From Ligula intestinalis (Eukaryota > Platyhelminthes > Cestoda > Diphyllobothriidea > Diphyllobothriidae): 64,000 nucleotides of DNA. Below, one piece after another: positions 13,660-24,944 of the stretch. The notes under the pieces were generated by a model. It made no database searches. It was not told the origin of the DNA and saw nothing but the letters and a program-made list of their open reading frames with translations. The DNA lies in contig JAYGXS010000002.1 in the NCBI GenBank assembly GCA_036362985.1, positions 15,938,761 through 16,002,760 of the forward strand, in the 5' to 3' direction. The position numbers and the translations under genes are program-made. How positions within the stretch are numbered: position 1 is the stretch's first letter; the number at the start of each line of letters is the position of its first letter.

Positions 13660-13815
13660 ATAAATTATCATTTTTAGGTGGGGTTTGGCAGATTTGCTTA
13701 ATTCAATTGATCCAATTGGGAAAAATTCGCGGCCTCGGTGGGAGTCGAAGCCACACGACAGAGAAGGCTTTTGTGCAGTAAACGCTCTGCCATTGAGCTA
13801 TGAGGCTCACTGTGA
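13660..13815 (-). repeat. tRNA-derived SINE-like repeat, copy 2
   Basis: Read on the minus strand, GAGCCTCATAGCTCAATGGC starts a tRNA-like head whose A box is TAGCTCAATGGCAGAGCG. Near its end GGCTTCGACTCCCACC fits a B box. Acceptor-stem-like GAGCCTC and GAGGC ends are visible. The following body (TTTTTCCCAATTGGATC, then AATTGAATTAAG) matches copy 1 at 7.6-7.74 kb. It could be scored as a tRNA by a scanner, but the shared body argues for a SINE. Confidence 0.65.
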
Positions 13816-14289
13816 GTCGTTATAATCAGATTGTCCTTCTTACTACGAAAATTGAAGCCAAAATTGTAGAATTCAGGTTATAATTTAATCGTGGTTTCGG
13901 CTGGCATACAGCCGCCACATGTAAATGGCGCGGAAGTAGTGATGGGTTTTCGTGCAAGATGATCTTCAATTTCATTCCCGGATCGTTAAAATTGCCAATG
14001 CGCAACTTCTCTGCCCTCCAGTCTCAACGCTAAACAGCCAAAAGAGCAGGTGTTCGGCCGACATGACATTTCAAATTTCCTTATGCCCGGAGAGGATGAG
14101 CTATTTAAACAAATACCCTGGGAGTGCACGAATACGTCGAGAACTTTGGAGATTTACAAGAACCTAATAACATTGTTAATCCGCAAGTGGCCAAGTGGTT
14201 GGCGTTTGACTAATCACTATCGTTTCATCTATTCCAGTTCTAAGTAGGCACTTTTAGCAAAACCCAAGAGGAAACTTACGATGCGCGAC

Positions 14290-15925
14290 ACGTCTCAACA
14301 CAATATTTGTTTGCTTCGGACTGCCATATCTGAAAAGCTTCCTGCCCCTCTTGAACACTCGAACGTCGAGTCCTGTTCTTGTTACCTTACGAGACGAAAT
14401 GTACAATATCTGCTCTCCTCTTGACAGTGTTATTGTTAAACCTGAGAGAATTTATTCTTCCAGCTAAAACTTTTCAGACGCCAAAAGGACCTTTTCTACA
14501 AACAAAGTCTACGTGAAAGACTAAAGGACGTGAACGTCCTGATAAAACGCAAAATCTTCAGGCTTAATGACTTTTTTGCTAATAAGCTTCGTACTTCTTC
14601 AGCATCTTCATCACTTCTCTCCTCGGATGAAATTAGGAAGGGTCTTAAGCGTCCCCCTGGCCAACGCAATACACTTGCTCATGTCGATGCTGACCTAGAC
14701 TGTTTTAATGCAAACTTTATCCAACAATTTCTACCTTTCGTCAAACGCTAGTTCCTTATTAACGAGTGTCTTTGCTCCTGTGTTTATGGCAAAAATGATG
14801 AGACACCTTAAAAATGTTGACGATTTAACAGCTGCCAGGCCAGATTGTGTCTTACCGTTTCAGTTTACCCCTGCCTTGACACGTCTTATCCAATTATCCT
14901 TTATGCAGTTCAAGATTCGCGATGGTCGGCGGTCAGTGAGAGTCACTCCCATCCCGAAGATACTCTTCACCTCTGGTCCCAAACCTTTCCGTATTTTTGT
15001 CTGTCCTTCTTCACTACATATAAGGCTAGGCGTCGTACACTAGACGCTGTTGCTCTGATAGTCCATTCTTCTCTAAGGGGTTTAGATAATGGCTGCCGTG
15101 CATACGCATGTGCTTTTCTTGAATATTTTTCATCCATTAGTACTATCCCGCACTTTCTTCCTCTCAATAAAATGTCTGCTCTCTGGGCAGGGCTTACTCT
15201 TGGCTGAGTACTGAAAGATGGCTTGGATCACGTCTCAGCACCGGCGTTTACTAAAAGACCGGAAGTCAGTCCAATGTGTTTGACGATCGCGACCCTCTCC
15301 TAGTCCTGAATCCATAGCTATTCTTCCCCATGAGGTATCCTTTTTCCGGTACCTTGGTGTTACTTTCGCATTTAACCTCTCATTTTCTCTTCACATTGAA
15401 AGCATTTTTATTAAAATCCGTAAACTTTATATTATGTTTGCCGTTTGCGTTCAAATCGCACACCGCAAACCCGGAGCTGGCGATTTATAGATGCTTGTAT
15501 CCTTCCCCACATTATCGACTGCTCTTTAGTTATCTTTCCAGCTATACTTCAGTAATACCTGGTCATTTTTAAACGTATCCTCCGAATGCTCTCTTCAGCT
15601 GCCGGTGTTTCCTATGTTTTTTTTAGCTAAAATTATAATACAACGACACTTTAAAACGGTCAAGCGATTTGCTGAACGCATCCTTACTGAGATCACTCAT
15701 CCTCTCCACTAGGAACTAACGTCTGCGAAGTCTTCCCATAGTATGCGCCGAAGCTTCTGTCATGAGACTTGCCGTACATCGGCATATCAGCACTCTTTAC
15801 CCTCATTCCCAGACCCCTACCTCGTGTGTGAAGCAACGTATATTCACAAGTTAAACTCAGACGTGGATACCATGTAAACCTTTAGACTTCGAGTATTTGA
15901 TGACCTTTTTACCTTATCTTATCCT
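14290..15925 (+). mobile_element. Degenerate LINE (non-LTR retrotransposon) reverse transcriptase
   Basis: Several short frames read as pieces of a LINE ORF2. About 14470-14750 gives a frame with RQKDLFYKQSLRERLKDVNV and LIKRKIFRLNDFF, typical of the region before the RT fingers. Near 15160 LNKMSALWAGLTLG corresponds to the LNKL..LG segment of the RT. Around 15330-15450 FRYLGVTFAFNLSFSLHIES corresponds to the YLGV..D..L thumb region, followed by KIRKLYIMFAV. Frames shift repeatedly and stops are frequent, so it is dead. The catalytic FADD box is not readable. The clade is uncertain (CR1 or jockey-like). Confidence 0.65.
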
Positions 15926-16544
15926 TTGCTCTCAGTGAACGGAGCCATTTTTTGCTGAAAATTATGAATATTTAACTTCAAAATCAATCATCGTTTTCTC
16001 CCCCTCTTTCATTAAGCTAGTTACCATGGTTAACTGAATGCAGTTCTTATTTTGCTCCATTATGTATTCTTTCAACGCTTTGATGTGTATCGTTTTCATA
16101 TCACGTGATTGCCATTTTCGACTAATAAAGAGGTACCTAAATCTTATGGTATCGGTGGATATTGACGCATTCGCAGCCTTTGTTTTGCCCGAGTGGTGTT
16201 CAAACAATACTATGTAAAAGAAGAATGTCCCTAACTATATTTGCTACGTTTAAGAAGTTGAATATGAATATACTTGAGAATACCCAATTTTTCAGCCCAC
16301 TGTTCTTTCAAAAGGCCTTCTGCGCATATTTTAGAATGTTGTTTGACTGATTGTTTTGGCTGAAATAGAGCATTAGCAACTAATCTAGATGTTGCAGTCT
16401 CGATAAAGAGAAGAATATGTCCAGACGAGGGTATTATAACACATAAAATAGTTTTGCCTTATTCTTTTGTTAGTGAGTACTGAAAAAACCTTCGGAACTG
16501 CTGATTTTTAACAGAAATCTACATCTCGTAATGTAATGGAAAAA

Positions 16545-18425
16545 TTTGTTGTCGTTTAACGACAGCCTATCATAGCTTTTCTTTCTGACCATTCAACACG
16601 TACAAGCCACTTTTGCCTACAATAGCGGGCTTATATTTTACAGGCTGTCGAAAAGCAGTCGATTATTGATTCTTTTGCTAAGACTTATTGTTATTTCTCG
16701 CCTATTCTTTGTCACACATGCAGTTTAAAGGAAAAACCACCAGCTAGGGATGACAGTGGAGATGCTGAAAGAACTACTGACGTGCTGTACACAAAACGTA
16801 CAGTTTCTTTGCAATGGCCAGTTCTAGAGGAAAATAGACGGAGTGGCAATGGGCTCACCACTGGGACCATTCCTCGCAAACGTCTTCATGGGCAAGCTCG
16901 AGGAAACAAGACTCAAAGACAATATCGATGACCTGAAGTTCTATTGTCGATACGTAGATGATATATTTTGCCTGACAAATAAGACCACTGATATCGATGG
17001 TTTAGTCCAAAAGTTCAATACGGCCCACGCAGCACTAACAGAAACAGCGGAACAGAGAAAAACAACGAACTGGCTTTCCTAGACGTCCTCTTACACAGAC
17101 AAGAGGATGGCTCAATACAACGCCGAATATTTAGAGAGAAAACCTGGACGGGGCAGTGCGTTAATTTCCACAGCTTGGTACCCCTTAACGTCATGCGGAA
17201 CTTCGTCCAAGGAATGGCAGCCAGAATACACCGTATCTGCTCTCCTGAAATATTGGAAGTAGAATTGCAGCAGCTACAAAACACAGTCCATGAAAACGGT
17301 TATCCAGAAAGGTTCATTCTTCGGAATATCAAGGAGCGTGTCACAAAGGCCGCAAATGCAACGGCCGAAAAGAAATATCTATTCATAAGGCTGCCTTTTA
17401 TGGGACACGCAGCAAGTGAACTGTTAAGACGACACCTGAGGACAGCAGTCACGAGTGCCTTCCCGGCGGCAAACTTACGCGTACTCTTCACAAACTTTCC
17501 TCTTCTACGATTGGGCGGTAAAGACAGACTACTGTTACAGGCCACATCGATGTGCATTTATTCGTTCACCTGTTCCTGTGGAGCAGGGTATATTGGCCGA
17601 AAAGCGCGATGTCTGGAAAAGAGAATACGCGAACACATACCAGCCTGGCTCAGCCGAGGGGAGAGTAGACCGATCTCAAGCTCAATCCTCGCCCACCTTA
17701 TTGATTCAAACCACCAAGTGGACGCGAGAGAAGCCTTTCGGGTCATATACCGCACGCCAACTCACTACTCCAAAGGCCTACGCAAACGGGTGTTAGCCAC
17801 ATCAGAAGCAGTGACAATCCGGGTAGCAAAACCCACTCTATGCTGTCAAAAGGCGCTGGTACAAGCCACCCGACTCCCTTGGCTGACTGCACGCCGAAAT
17901 CCAACACCTTGAAGCCACAGAAGGCGAAGCCACGGAGAATAGTCAAGCGCAAGCTGCGCAGATGACATACAGAACTCAACCCGTTGACCGCGAGAACATC
18001 TCCCCTGTCTCATCTGGGTATGGCAACCAGCGTCCTACCCGCACAGGCGCCCACATTCAGGAGACGAGGGAAAACTCAGCTGCTTAATTACCCTCAACCT
18101 TTTACTTCACCCCCCTTCCCCAATCTGATGATTATATAAACGCTGTAATTAACTGACCAATTTTATTCCCCATGTCATGTACTGGCCTGACGATGAATGA
18201 CCGAAAACGATCGTTTGCCAACAGGACGTTTCAACCTTGTATTATAGCGAGAAAAATGTTGTTTATCGACAACCCAGCATAGCTTTCCTTTGTGACAATG
18301 CCACACTGGCAAGGCCTAGTTTGCTGATAATTGCGACCTTATATTTGACAGGCTGTTGAAAAGCAGCCGATGATTTAACCTTTTATTAAGCTTTATTGTC
18401 GCCTTTTCTCTGTCACATCGCTGTG
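16545..18425 (+). mobile_element. Penelope-like element with flanking direct repeats
   Basis: The core is the RT and GIY-YIG-type reading frames described separately. The DNA at about 16555-16710 and about 18255-18425 is a diverged direct repeat of some 165 bp. Shared landmarks are CATAGCTTT, TTATATTT, ACAGGCTGT, GAAAAGCAG, CGAT and TTTGTCACA / TCTGTCACA. PLEs are known for such pseudo-LTRs, so I take these as the element's ends. The alternative is a duplicated host segment. The region 17925-18230 is the 3' UTR and contains CTGACGA at 18187-18193, followed by CGAAAA. The element is antisense to the PP2C-like gene in whose intron it sits. Confidence 0.75.
16745..17912 (+). pseudogene. PLE polyprotein remnant: RT plus GIY-YIG-type endonuclease
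   Basis: The first frame (16843-17082) starts MAMGSPLGPFLANVFM, an RT motif, and contains CRYVDDIF, the catalytic YVDD box. A frameshift near 17070 leads to ELAFLDVL in a neighbouring frame. The main frame (17175-17912) runs through the RT connector and thumb, then CSCGAGYIGR and KRIREHIPAWL, the CxC...YIG signature of the PLE endonuclease. After it come SSSILAHLIDSNH and a short Lys/Arg-rich tail, ending at a stop. PLE proteins usually exceed 600 residues, and the RT N-terminus (fingers) is missing or unrecognisable upstream. At least one frameshift is needed to join the parts, so this copy is not functional as it stands. Confidence 0.85.
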
Positions 18426-20160
18426 TTGGCAAATGCATGCAAATGGAAGAAGTCAAATTTTGCGGCATAGCTTCCTTAAACGGCAGAAATACAGAAGTAC
18501 ATGCCAAACAGAAGTCCGCTTTTAAACCCCTTAGGTTACAGATCTTTAATGCCATCATTTAACAAGTATTTACTGTGGCAACAGAGCATTCTCAGTAACT
18601 CTTCGCATATAATATCACCCGAAATACTAAAATGTGTGTTTAATTCCAGAGAAGTTACTAAAGGAGGGCTGTATGATTGCCTAGCGTGCAGCCTTATCTC
18701 AGGATACTTCAGTCAAGTCAGTATGACGGCTTTTAAAAGAACATTGTATGCATTGTCTGCTTAAGGCATTCTTTGAAAAATTGCAATTCAAGCAGTATGC
18801 ATTTTTCTTAAAGACTTAATTGTATTTAAGACAAAATATGTGAACGCATATGCTTCCTTATGTCCGTTTTGTAGAAAATTGTACATAACTCAAAATGTAT
18901 ACGTGAATAAAGGGTATCCTTTGGTTTAATAAGAGCACTTGCAATTCCTGAACGAATTTCTTCCAGACTATTCTTTGCACATGTACATTGGATTACAAAC
19001 TACCTGTTGTATACACTCTGCACAGGGAAAGTTACACAGTTCTCTACGCTGAAAGGAGGAGGTCACATAATTAGGGTTAGATTTATGTTTATGGATAACG
19101 AAATAACTATCCATAGAAAACTATATAATTTCGATACGGGTAATCTTTCGTCCCAACGAGTGATTACTTTTATATTAGTGCCATAGCCGTTTACGTAAGT
19201 CCAGCTGAGATGTTATTTGTTACCGTGCCGTAAATACGATCACCTTTTGTCGATTTCTCCACCCGGTCCCGTAAGACAGAAGACTGGGACTGAAGGTATA
19301 TAAGGTTCGCTACCAATGACACCTTTGCCATCATTTTTTACAGGGTATGCTATTTTGCAGTCAACGGAAAATAAAATCATTCAAAATTCTACCGGCTAAC
19401 GTAACCGACATATTTTGGGATTAGACTGCACCATATTTGGTCTTCTTATCCCGCTTACGTAATTTGTTCGAACCGAAAACCCATTTTAGAATTTTGATGG
19501 GCATTTCTACTCTATGAGATCTAATTTTCTCTTGGCATGTTCCACACAGGAATGTTGAAACAGCAGACGTAGTCGACCGCTTCTAACTTTTATATTCCGG
19601 TCTGATTACTTTGTCTACAGAGCGAGCAAATAGTAATTGGTTCTCAAGGACTTCATTATGACAAACTTGCAGGAGGAGATTTGGCTACTCTAAGGGTTGG
19701 GCTTTTAAGTCGCAATTGGTAGACTGATTTTCCGGAAAAAGTAAAGCGCTGACATGCAGTGATTTCACTCTATATTACCTACCTCCTAATTCTAAAACAG
19801 TGCTTAAATTCCAGTAAGAGGTCACCCACGTAACGGAAATAATAACTATTGCCTATCGGTTAGGAGATTTCTGCAACAGTGTTGACCGCACAGCGACAAA
19901 ATCGTCTTCTTTAGAAAAAAGGTGCTCTTGGGCCGCCGCTAATTGCATGTGCGGTCGAGATAGCCACGAATACAGAAAAAACACTAAGTGGCTTTGAGGA
20001 AGAGATAGGACTAAGTGGGATCGAAGAGGGAAAGGTTAGTTCTTGAGCTTATAGATGCAAGCTGATTGAAGGTCGTATTTCTGGAGATCCGACATTCCTC
20101 TGGTCTAAACCATCTTCATCTAACGACTTAGACTAACGAACATATCTGCTACTGCTATCT

Positions 20161-20255
20161 GAGTGTGTCTCTGATGATAGATCCGCGACGGATCTCGAAA
20201 CGTCAGGCGAATAAAAGTATTGTCTCAGTGATCGAGTCATCTTCTTCTCTCTTCA
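20161..20255 (+). mobile_element. PLE-type tail (family B) with hammerhead-like core
   Basis: CTGATGA (20171-20177) is followed by a perfect 6 bp stem (AGATCC at 20179-20184, GGATCT at 20190-20195) with loop GCGAC. GAAA follows at 20197-20200, then CGTCAGGCGAATAAAAG, TTGTC, GATCGAGTC and TCTTCTTC. The two boxes and stem II fit the core of a hammerhead ribozyme, which is known from PLE pseudo-LTRs. I could not identify convincing stems I and III by eye, so catalytic ability is unproven. Confidence 0.6.
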
Positions 20256-20393
20256 CAACAGGGACAGCTCAACCATGGAGACGTAAAGGGTGACTGAGCA
20301 TTCGAGTCTACTACGTGAACTTCCTGCTCTCGCCCTCTTTTCGAACGGTCAAAAGACGGAGGAGGAAAACAATCATGTGAAGGAAGCTCTTAC

Positions 20394-20853
20394 CAGCGCA
20401 CATTAGATTGTGCAGCTCGGGTTCCTTTCCCTCATGCACAGCTCCCAGGGCGCCGCCCGCATCCCGAAAGTCCCGCGGTGGACCCTCGTCAGAGATGGCA
20501 CCCGGCTTGCCACCGTCACCTCCTTTCTCAAAATTCATCCCGGAGGCGGTGGTGCTGGGGACCCAGCCCGTCACCTCGGTGACTCCGAGATGCTCACGCA
20601 GGAGGAAGGCCTGCGAGTCGCCCACGCTGGCCACAATGAGGGCAAAGGAGTCCGTCCGTGCCCGGGGATCGCTGGCACTGCATGCGTCCCCAGAGGCGGC
20701 GCTGCTGAGACTGCTGCGCTCTGAGCCTGACAGCCGCAAGCTCCGGTAGACCGGCAGCAGGAGGCCAACACAGAGAGTGGAGAGGCCATCTGTCTCCGCG
20801 ACTATATCCAGATGGGCGCGGTTGAAGGCGCTGTAGAGTAGGTTTGCCGCGTC
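20394..20853 (-). CDS. PP2C-like protein (CG9801/PP2D1 type), third visible exon
   Basis: The acceptor is ACTGTTTAG|GACGCG (20853) and the donor CGCTG|GTAAGA (20394). The exon enters in phase 0 and leaves in phase 1, matching both neighbours. It encodes about 153 residues. DAANLLYSAFNRAHLDIV and DGLSTLCVGLLLPV fit the PP2C strand carrying the STLC-like motif. A Ser-rich insert follows, then FALIVASVGDSQAFLLREH, which holds the GDS motif typical of PP2C domains. A low-complexity Gly-rich loop comes next, then FRDAGGALG and PELHNLM, a segment I associate with the CG9801 type. It is very GC-rich relative to the intron. Its 5' edge has been copied into the adjacent intron (see 20812-22465). Confidence 0.88.
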
Positions 20854-22465
20854 CTAAACAGTGAGACATGCGCGCATTGAGGGGGTGCAGTAAACACCAT
20901 GGATAGAAACGTTACATTTTTGGTCTGTTCGTGATTTCAACAGAAAATGACTGGCAGCTACCCTACAAGGGGAAAACGAGGTTTATGTACTCGATAGGTA
21001 GAAAATGGCCGACAGTAATGAGGGGTTGGAAGACCACCTGGGACACAGAGGCTGATTCTGCGTCAAATTTAAAGGCTCCGATTGGTAGAAATTTGATTGA
21101 TTCGGTTTTTTCTACAAAATGCATGATTATGAATGCACAAATACTGAATGAAGTTGGCGCAATTATCGTATAAATAGCAAGTGCAATTTGCGGAGCCCAT
21201 TCGTGCGAAGGTTCATCGCGTCCTAAACGGTGACAGATGGGGGGGGGGGGGGAGTAAAGGCCCCAGATGGAAAATGTACATTTGTTTTTGTTTGCTAGAG
21301 ATTTGAGCAAAAGGTGGCTGATGGCTACACTACGATGTCTAAAACAAGGTTTCTGTACCAGATATAAAAAGGAGAATTTAGAGGTTGGAATATCACCTGA
21401 GCCAAAGAGGCCAATTATGCATCTATCATGAAGGCAACATCCGGTAAAAAACCGACTGATTCTGTGCTTTCTGCAAAATGGGTGACCATGACAAAGGAAG
21501 TACGGGATGAATTCAGCGTGCTAATTGCTCACAAGCATGTGGCATCTGCGGCCCTCATTAACACAGCATCCGTCATCAAGACGTCGTCGCTCTATCGTAG
21601 TTTCATCGTCGCATGGACTTTACAGGATCACAATGGTTGTCATCCTTATCCACCACCTCACCTTGATTATACTCCGTAGGCAGCTGTCGTGACAGTTCGT
21701 GTCTGTACGAATTTCATATCAGACCGCTCTTTATAAAAATATAACTTCTCTTCGCAGGGAAAAGTTCAAGGTGATTCACTATTAGACCATTAAAATATCA
21801 TATATCAAGCAACTAAATTAGATAGCTATACTTTTCCCAACTCAAGTCTTTTTTCTCTTAGAGAAAAAACAGCCCCTATTTCATTCGGCTAAATTATGTC
21901 GCTGCTCAAAACCGCGGGCAATACAGAAAAAAAGGACGGATTTTAATCATAAAAGACATGTACTGAAAAATGGTCGGTCTAGTCTGCCGGACGACTAAGT
22001 TGTGTAGATATGCGATTTCACGAAATATAAACCGAAACTCTGAAATGTTTTTCTATTTCGCAAACATTTTAAAGTAATATTATGAAATGGGCGCGGTTAA
22101 AGGCGTCTTAGAGTAGGTTCACCGCGTCCAAAACGGCAAAAGATGGGAAACACTGCAGATGAAAAGTGTATATTTGTTTTGTATGCTAGAGAGTTCAACA
22201 AACAGTGACTGGCGGCTACCGTACGATGACTACTACAAGGTTGATATACCGGATATATAATAAATGGCCCACAATAATGAGGGATTGAAATATCACCAAG
22301 GCCAATGCAGCCAATTCTGCGTCTTATGTGAGGGTGACGTTTAGCAAAAAATCAACTGATTCTGTGCTGTCTCCCAAATAGATGATCATGAAAGAAAATA
22401 AATACTGAATGAAGCCCGGAGGATGATTGCCTACAAGCAAGTGGAACTTGTGCACTCCATTTATT
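20812..22465. repeat. Three tandem, diverged copies of an exon-edge/intron segment
   Basis: Unit 1 (about 20812-21205) begins with the first 40 or so bases of the PP2C-like exon (GGGCGCGGTTGAAGGCG, then CCGCGTCC) and continues into the intron. Unit 2 (about 21206-21565) starts at CATCGCGTCCTAAACGGTGA. Unit 3 (about 22087-22465) again carries exon-like GGGCGCGGTTAAAGGCG. Shared internal landmarks include ATTTGTTTT, GACTGGC, CTACAAGG, ATAATGAGG, AATATCACC, CTGATTCTG and AATACTGAATGAAG. Unit 2 contains a run of 14 G at 21239-21252. The copied exon edges lack the rest of the exon and appear non-coding. Confidence 0.8.
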
Positions 22466-24079
22466 GCGTTTTCAACTCACCTTTTACACTAACCTCCATG
22501 GGTGTTAAATCCAGATTAGGCCACAGCTAGGTCTGATGTCTTTCTAGGCAGCACTGTCTCCAGTTAACTGAATCAAGTCGTTAATTGATAAACGAAAAGG
22601 GGCTGACAGATAGTTGACAACAATAAAGCTTTGTCGTCAAATAGGCAAACTATGAAATTTGTTTTAAGGGCTGATTATACTGAATTGGGCCCGCAGAAGT
22701 TCTTCACATAACAAAAATAAAGGTAACTTCCTCTTCCAACCACGAAAAAGAAACTGAAAAGGGTCTCGGTTGAGCTTAGAGTGTTAACAAGCTCAATACT
22801 TTATGCGGCAATATGAGCCGTGAATCTTAGTCATAGACACAGTAGACGTGCTATCGCATAAAACATAAAGCAAAAGTCTCAGATGTGTTTTTGACAAAAG
22901 AATCAGACATTTGCGTGGTTGTACATTTTATTATCGCGCAGCCTAAGTTGACGATATTTCAGTCACGTTAGGATGTGGGCTTCTTACTGGGATTCCTTTT
23001 GGCTGAATGTAATCACAACACTTTGTCACAAATGAATTCTTAATTGTTATGCAATCGTTTAACAGAATTTCAAAGCCTTTACAAACTTAAATATATTTTA
23101 CAGAAATCACGAAAAGAAATAATATATATTTTTCTGATTTGGTAGGAAATCTTTTCCTCTTTAAGGCACTTACTTGATTAACCTTTAGTTTTTGAAAACC
23201 TTTCATAATTAAAAAATAACTTTGAGCCCGATCTGACGTTACATTCGTATTACGGATTTCGATACTGCACGTTGCATACATTCCAACCGTGGAAAAGAAG
23301 AAATTTTCCGAAGCTACGTCACATAATATTAAAATAATCTAACAATACATCTAGACCATGGTGTATACTTTCTGAGCCGTCTTAATATATGCATTGATAC
23401 TACGCATAAGAAATCGACATGTTAGAGTATTAAAAAATTTAAGAATGAAAAACGTTTTTTCAAACAAAAGCATATTTTGTACAAAATAAAATTCAAACAA
23501 TATGCAGTGTTTTAATAAGTACATAAGTACACAAAAAATAGCTTTTTGTATATTATCTACAAAATGTATTTAAATTTATCAGTGCATGAAATATGAATGA
23601 GAACAATGCATGGCACTTAAGCAGTCATATTTAAAGCACGCAGATTTTGCGGGCAGCTGGAAAGCAGCTTGTTCAAAATCCAGAATCTTGGCGTGACTGA
23701 ACTATCGCGGGATTTGGCTGTACGTTAATAATTATTTTAACCCTACTTAGGTAAGTGTTTTTAAATTAAACGCACGGTTCAGAATTTCGTTTCATATTGC
23801 ATGACCAAGTATATGTGCTCTGCATAGGTTTCAGACCACTCGCACGCAAGGAAAGACACAAATTCGAAGACTGAAAAAATACTCAGCCAGCGGATTTTAT
23901 GATTTGGCTAGCACTCTTACCAACTGACCACAATGAAGGCTGAACCGTTAGACATTTTCTTTCTAATTCTCGGTGGGATATTTACACCATTTGTCGATGA
24001 AAATTCGAAAATATGGCGGTGTGGCTAGCTAACAAATTAAAGACAGACAGAGAGAGAGATGAGGATGATGTTCCCATAC

Positions 24080-24270
24080 CTTAGTTGTGCGAACCTTCAG
24101 CGATTCCGGTCCTCCGAGGAAGAGATTGGATTCCAGGTGTTCATAGATGGCGTTAATAGCACACCGAGCGGCTCGCATCGGCGCCTCTCCCCAGTTGACA
24201 CCGTCAGCCACCGCGAGGAAGGCGCTATGCCTACGCATCTTCAGGACGAAGGCGTCAGCAATTGGATCCC
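24080..24270 (-). CDS. PP2C-like protein (CG9801/PP2D1 type), second visible exon
   Basis: The acceptor is CCTCTGCAG|GGGATCC (24270) and the donor ACTAAG|GTATGG (24080). It enters with two bases that complete a Gly codon and leaves in phase 0. It encodes DPIADAFVLKMRRHSAFLAV, then ADGVNWGEAPMRAARCAINA, IYEHLESNLFLGGPE and SLKVRTTK. ADGVNWGE sits where canonical PP2C enzymes have DGHGG. The aspartate and first glycine are kept, the second half is replaced, as in the CG9801/PP2D1 proteins as I remember them. Its junction with the upstream exon reads LLCGNRG|DPIADAF without a break, which supports the gene model strongly. Confidence 0.9.
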
Positions 24271-24944
24271 CTGCAGAGGTGCAAAACTATAAGGTTAGGT
24301 TCCTCGTTGTGCAACATGATGTTAATGCTGTGTAATTAATTTAATTATTTCCGTTTATTTTCTAACATTGAACTCTGCCGAAGTCGAACCTGAGTAGGAC
24401 AGTGTTTAGAGGTCCTACTTGCCTCTGACATATGAAAATAAAAACCTACTTTTACGTTTTTCCGTAGCCCAAATTTCCCTTCTTCGTTAAATTCTGCCAA
24501 TTAAAGGTGAAATGTCCATTAATAGGCCTGAACAACAGGAATTTATGTTAATGGAGTTGATGCTATTTTACTCGTTAAAACAAGTATGAGTGTCTTTATT
24601 TTAGTATTTTCTAGTTACTTTCGACAAAATTACATATTCGTTTGGACTCGTTATCCAAGAATTAAATGTTTTACCACCGATTCCATAAGACAGTTAGGCG
24701 GGGAGGGAATCTATATTTAGGCGACCCCACAAGACATTCTTGCCCAAACTTGTTTTAAAACAGCCACTAGATTGACGTTTGTAGGCACCAACCTCTACAG
24801 AATTCCTGAGAAGGGGAACATTTCAATGGCGTGTTAACCAAGTTGTTCGATATTCCTTGGCACATTATGAATACAGTTGATGAGCTTCCTTATGAAATTT
24901 CAAGGTCAAAATTTAATTGAGTTGTTAAATATAAATTTGGGTAT

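Larger units (their letters stand above)
3760..20393 (-). other. 16.6 kb intron of the PP2C-like gene, loaded with retroelements
   Basis: The intron is bounded by a GTAAGA donor (20393 downward) and a TTTTAG acceptor (3760). Recognisable contents, left to right, are a telomere-like degenerate stretch, a PLE fragment, a tRNA-derived repeat, a (CTA)n tract, a retroelement tail, a second tRNA-derived repeat, a LINE, a PLE with flanking direct repeats, and a PLE tail with a hammerhead-like core. I see nothing definable at 3800-4900, 6300-7550, 7760-11150, 11300-13650 and 18430-20100, which are AT-rich with stops in every frame. Confidence 0.75.

Noticed and set aside
14180..14250. tRNA-like stretch GTGGCCAAGTGGTTGGCG then TTTGACTAATCAC
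   Set aside because: The A-box half resembles a Ser or Leu tRNA, but no B box or closing acceptor stem follows.
20408..20869. Plus- and minus-strand alternative frames across the third PP2C-like exon
   Set aside because: The frame with STLC- and GDS-type motifs and matching phases is the real one.
23885..23950. Minus-strand tRNA-like stretch GTGGTCAGTTGGTAAGAG
   Set aside because: Only the D-arm-like part is visible, with no B box.
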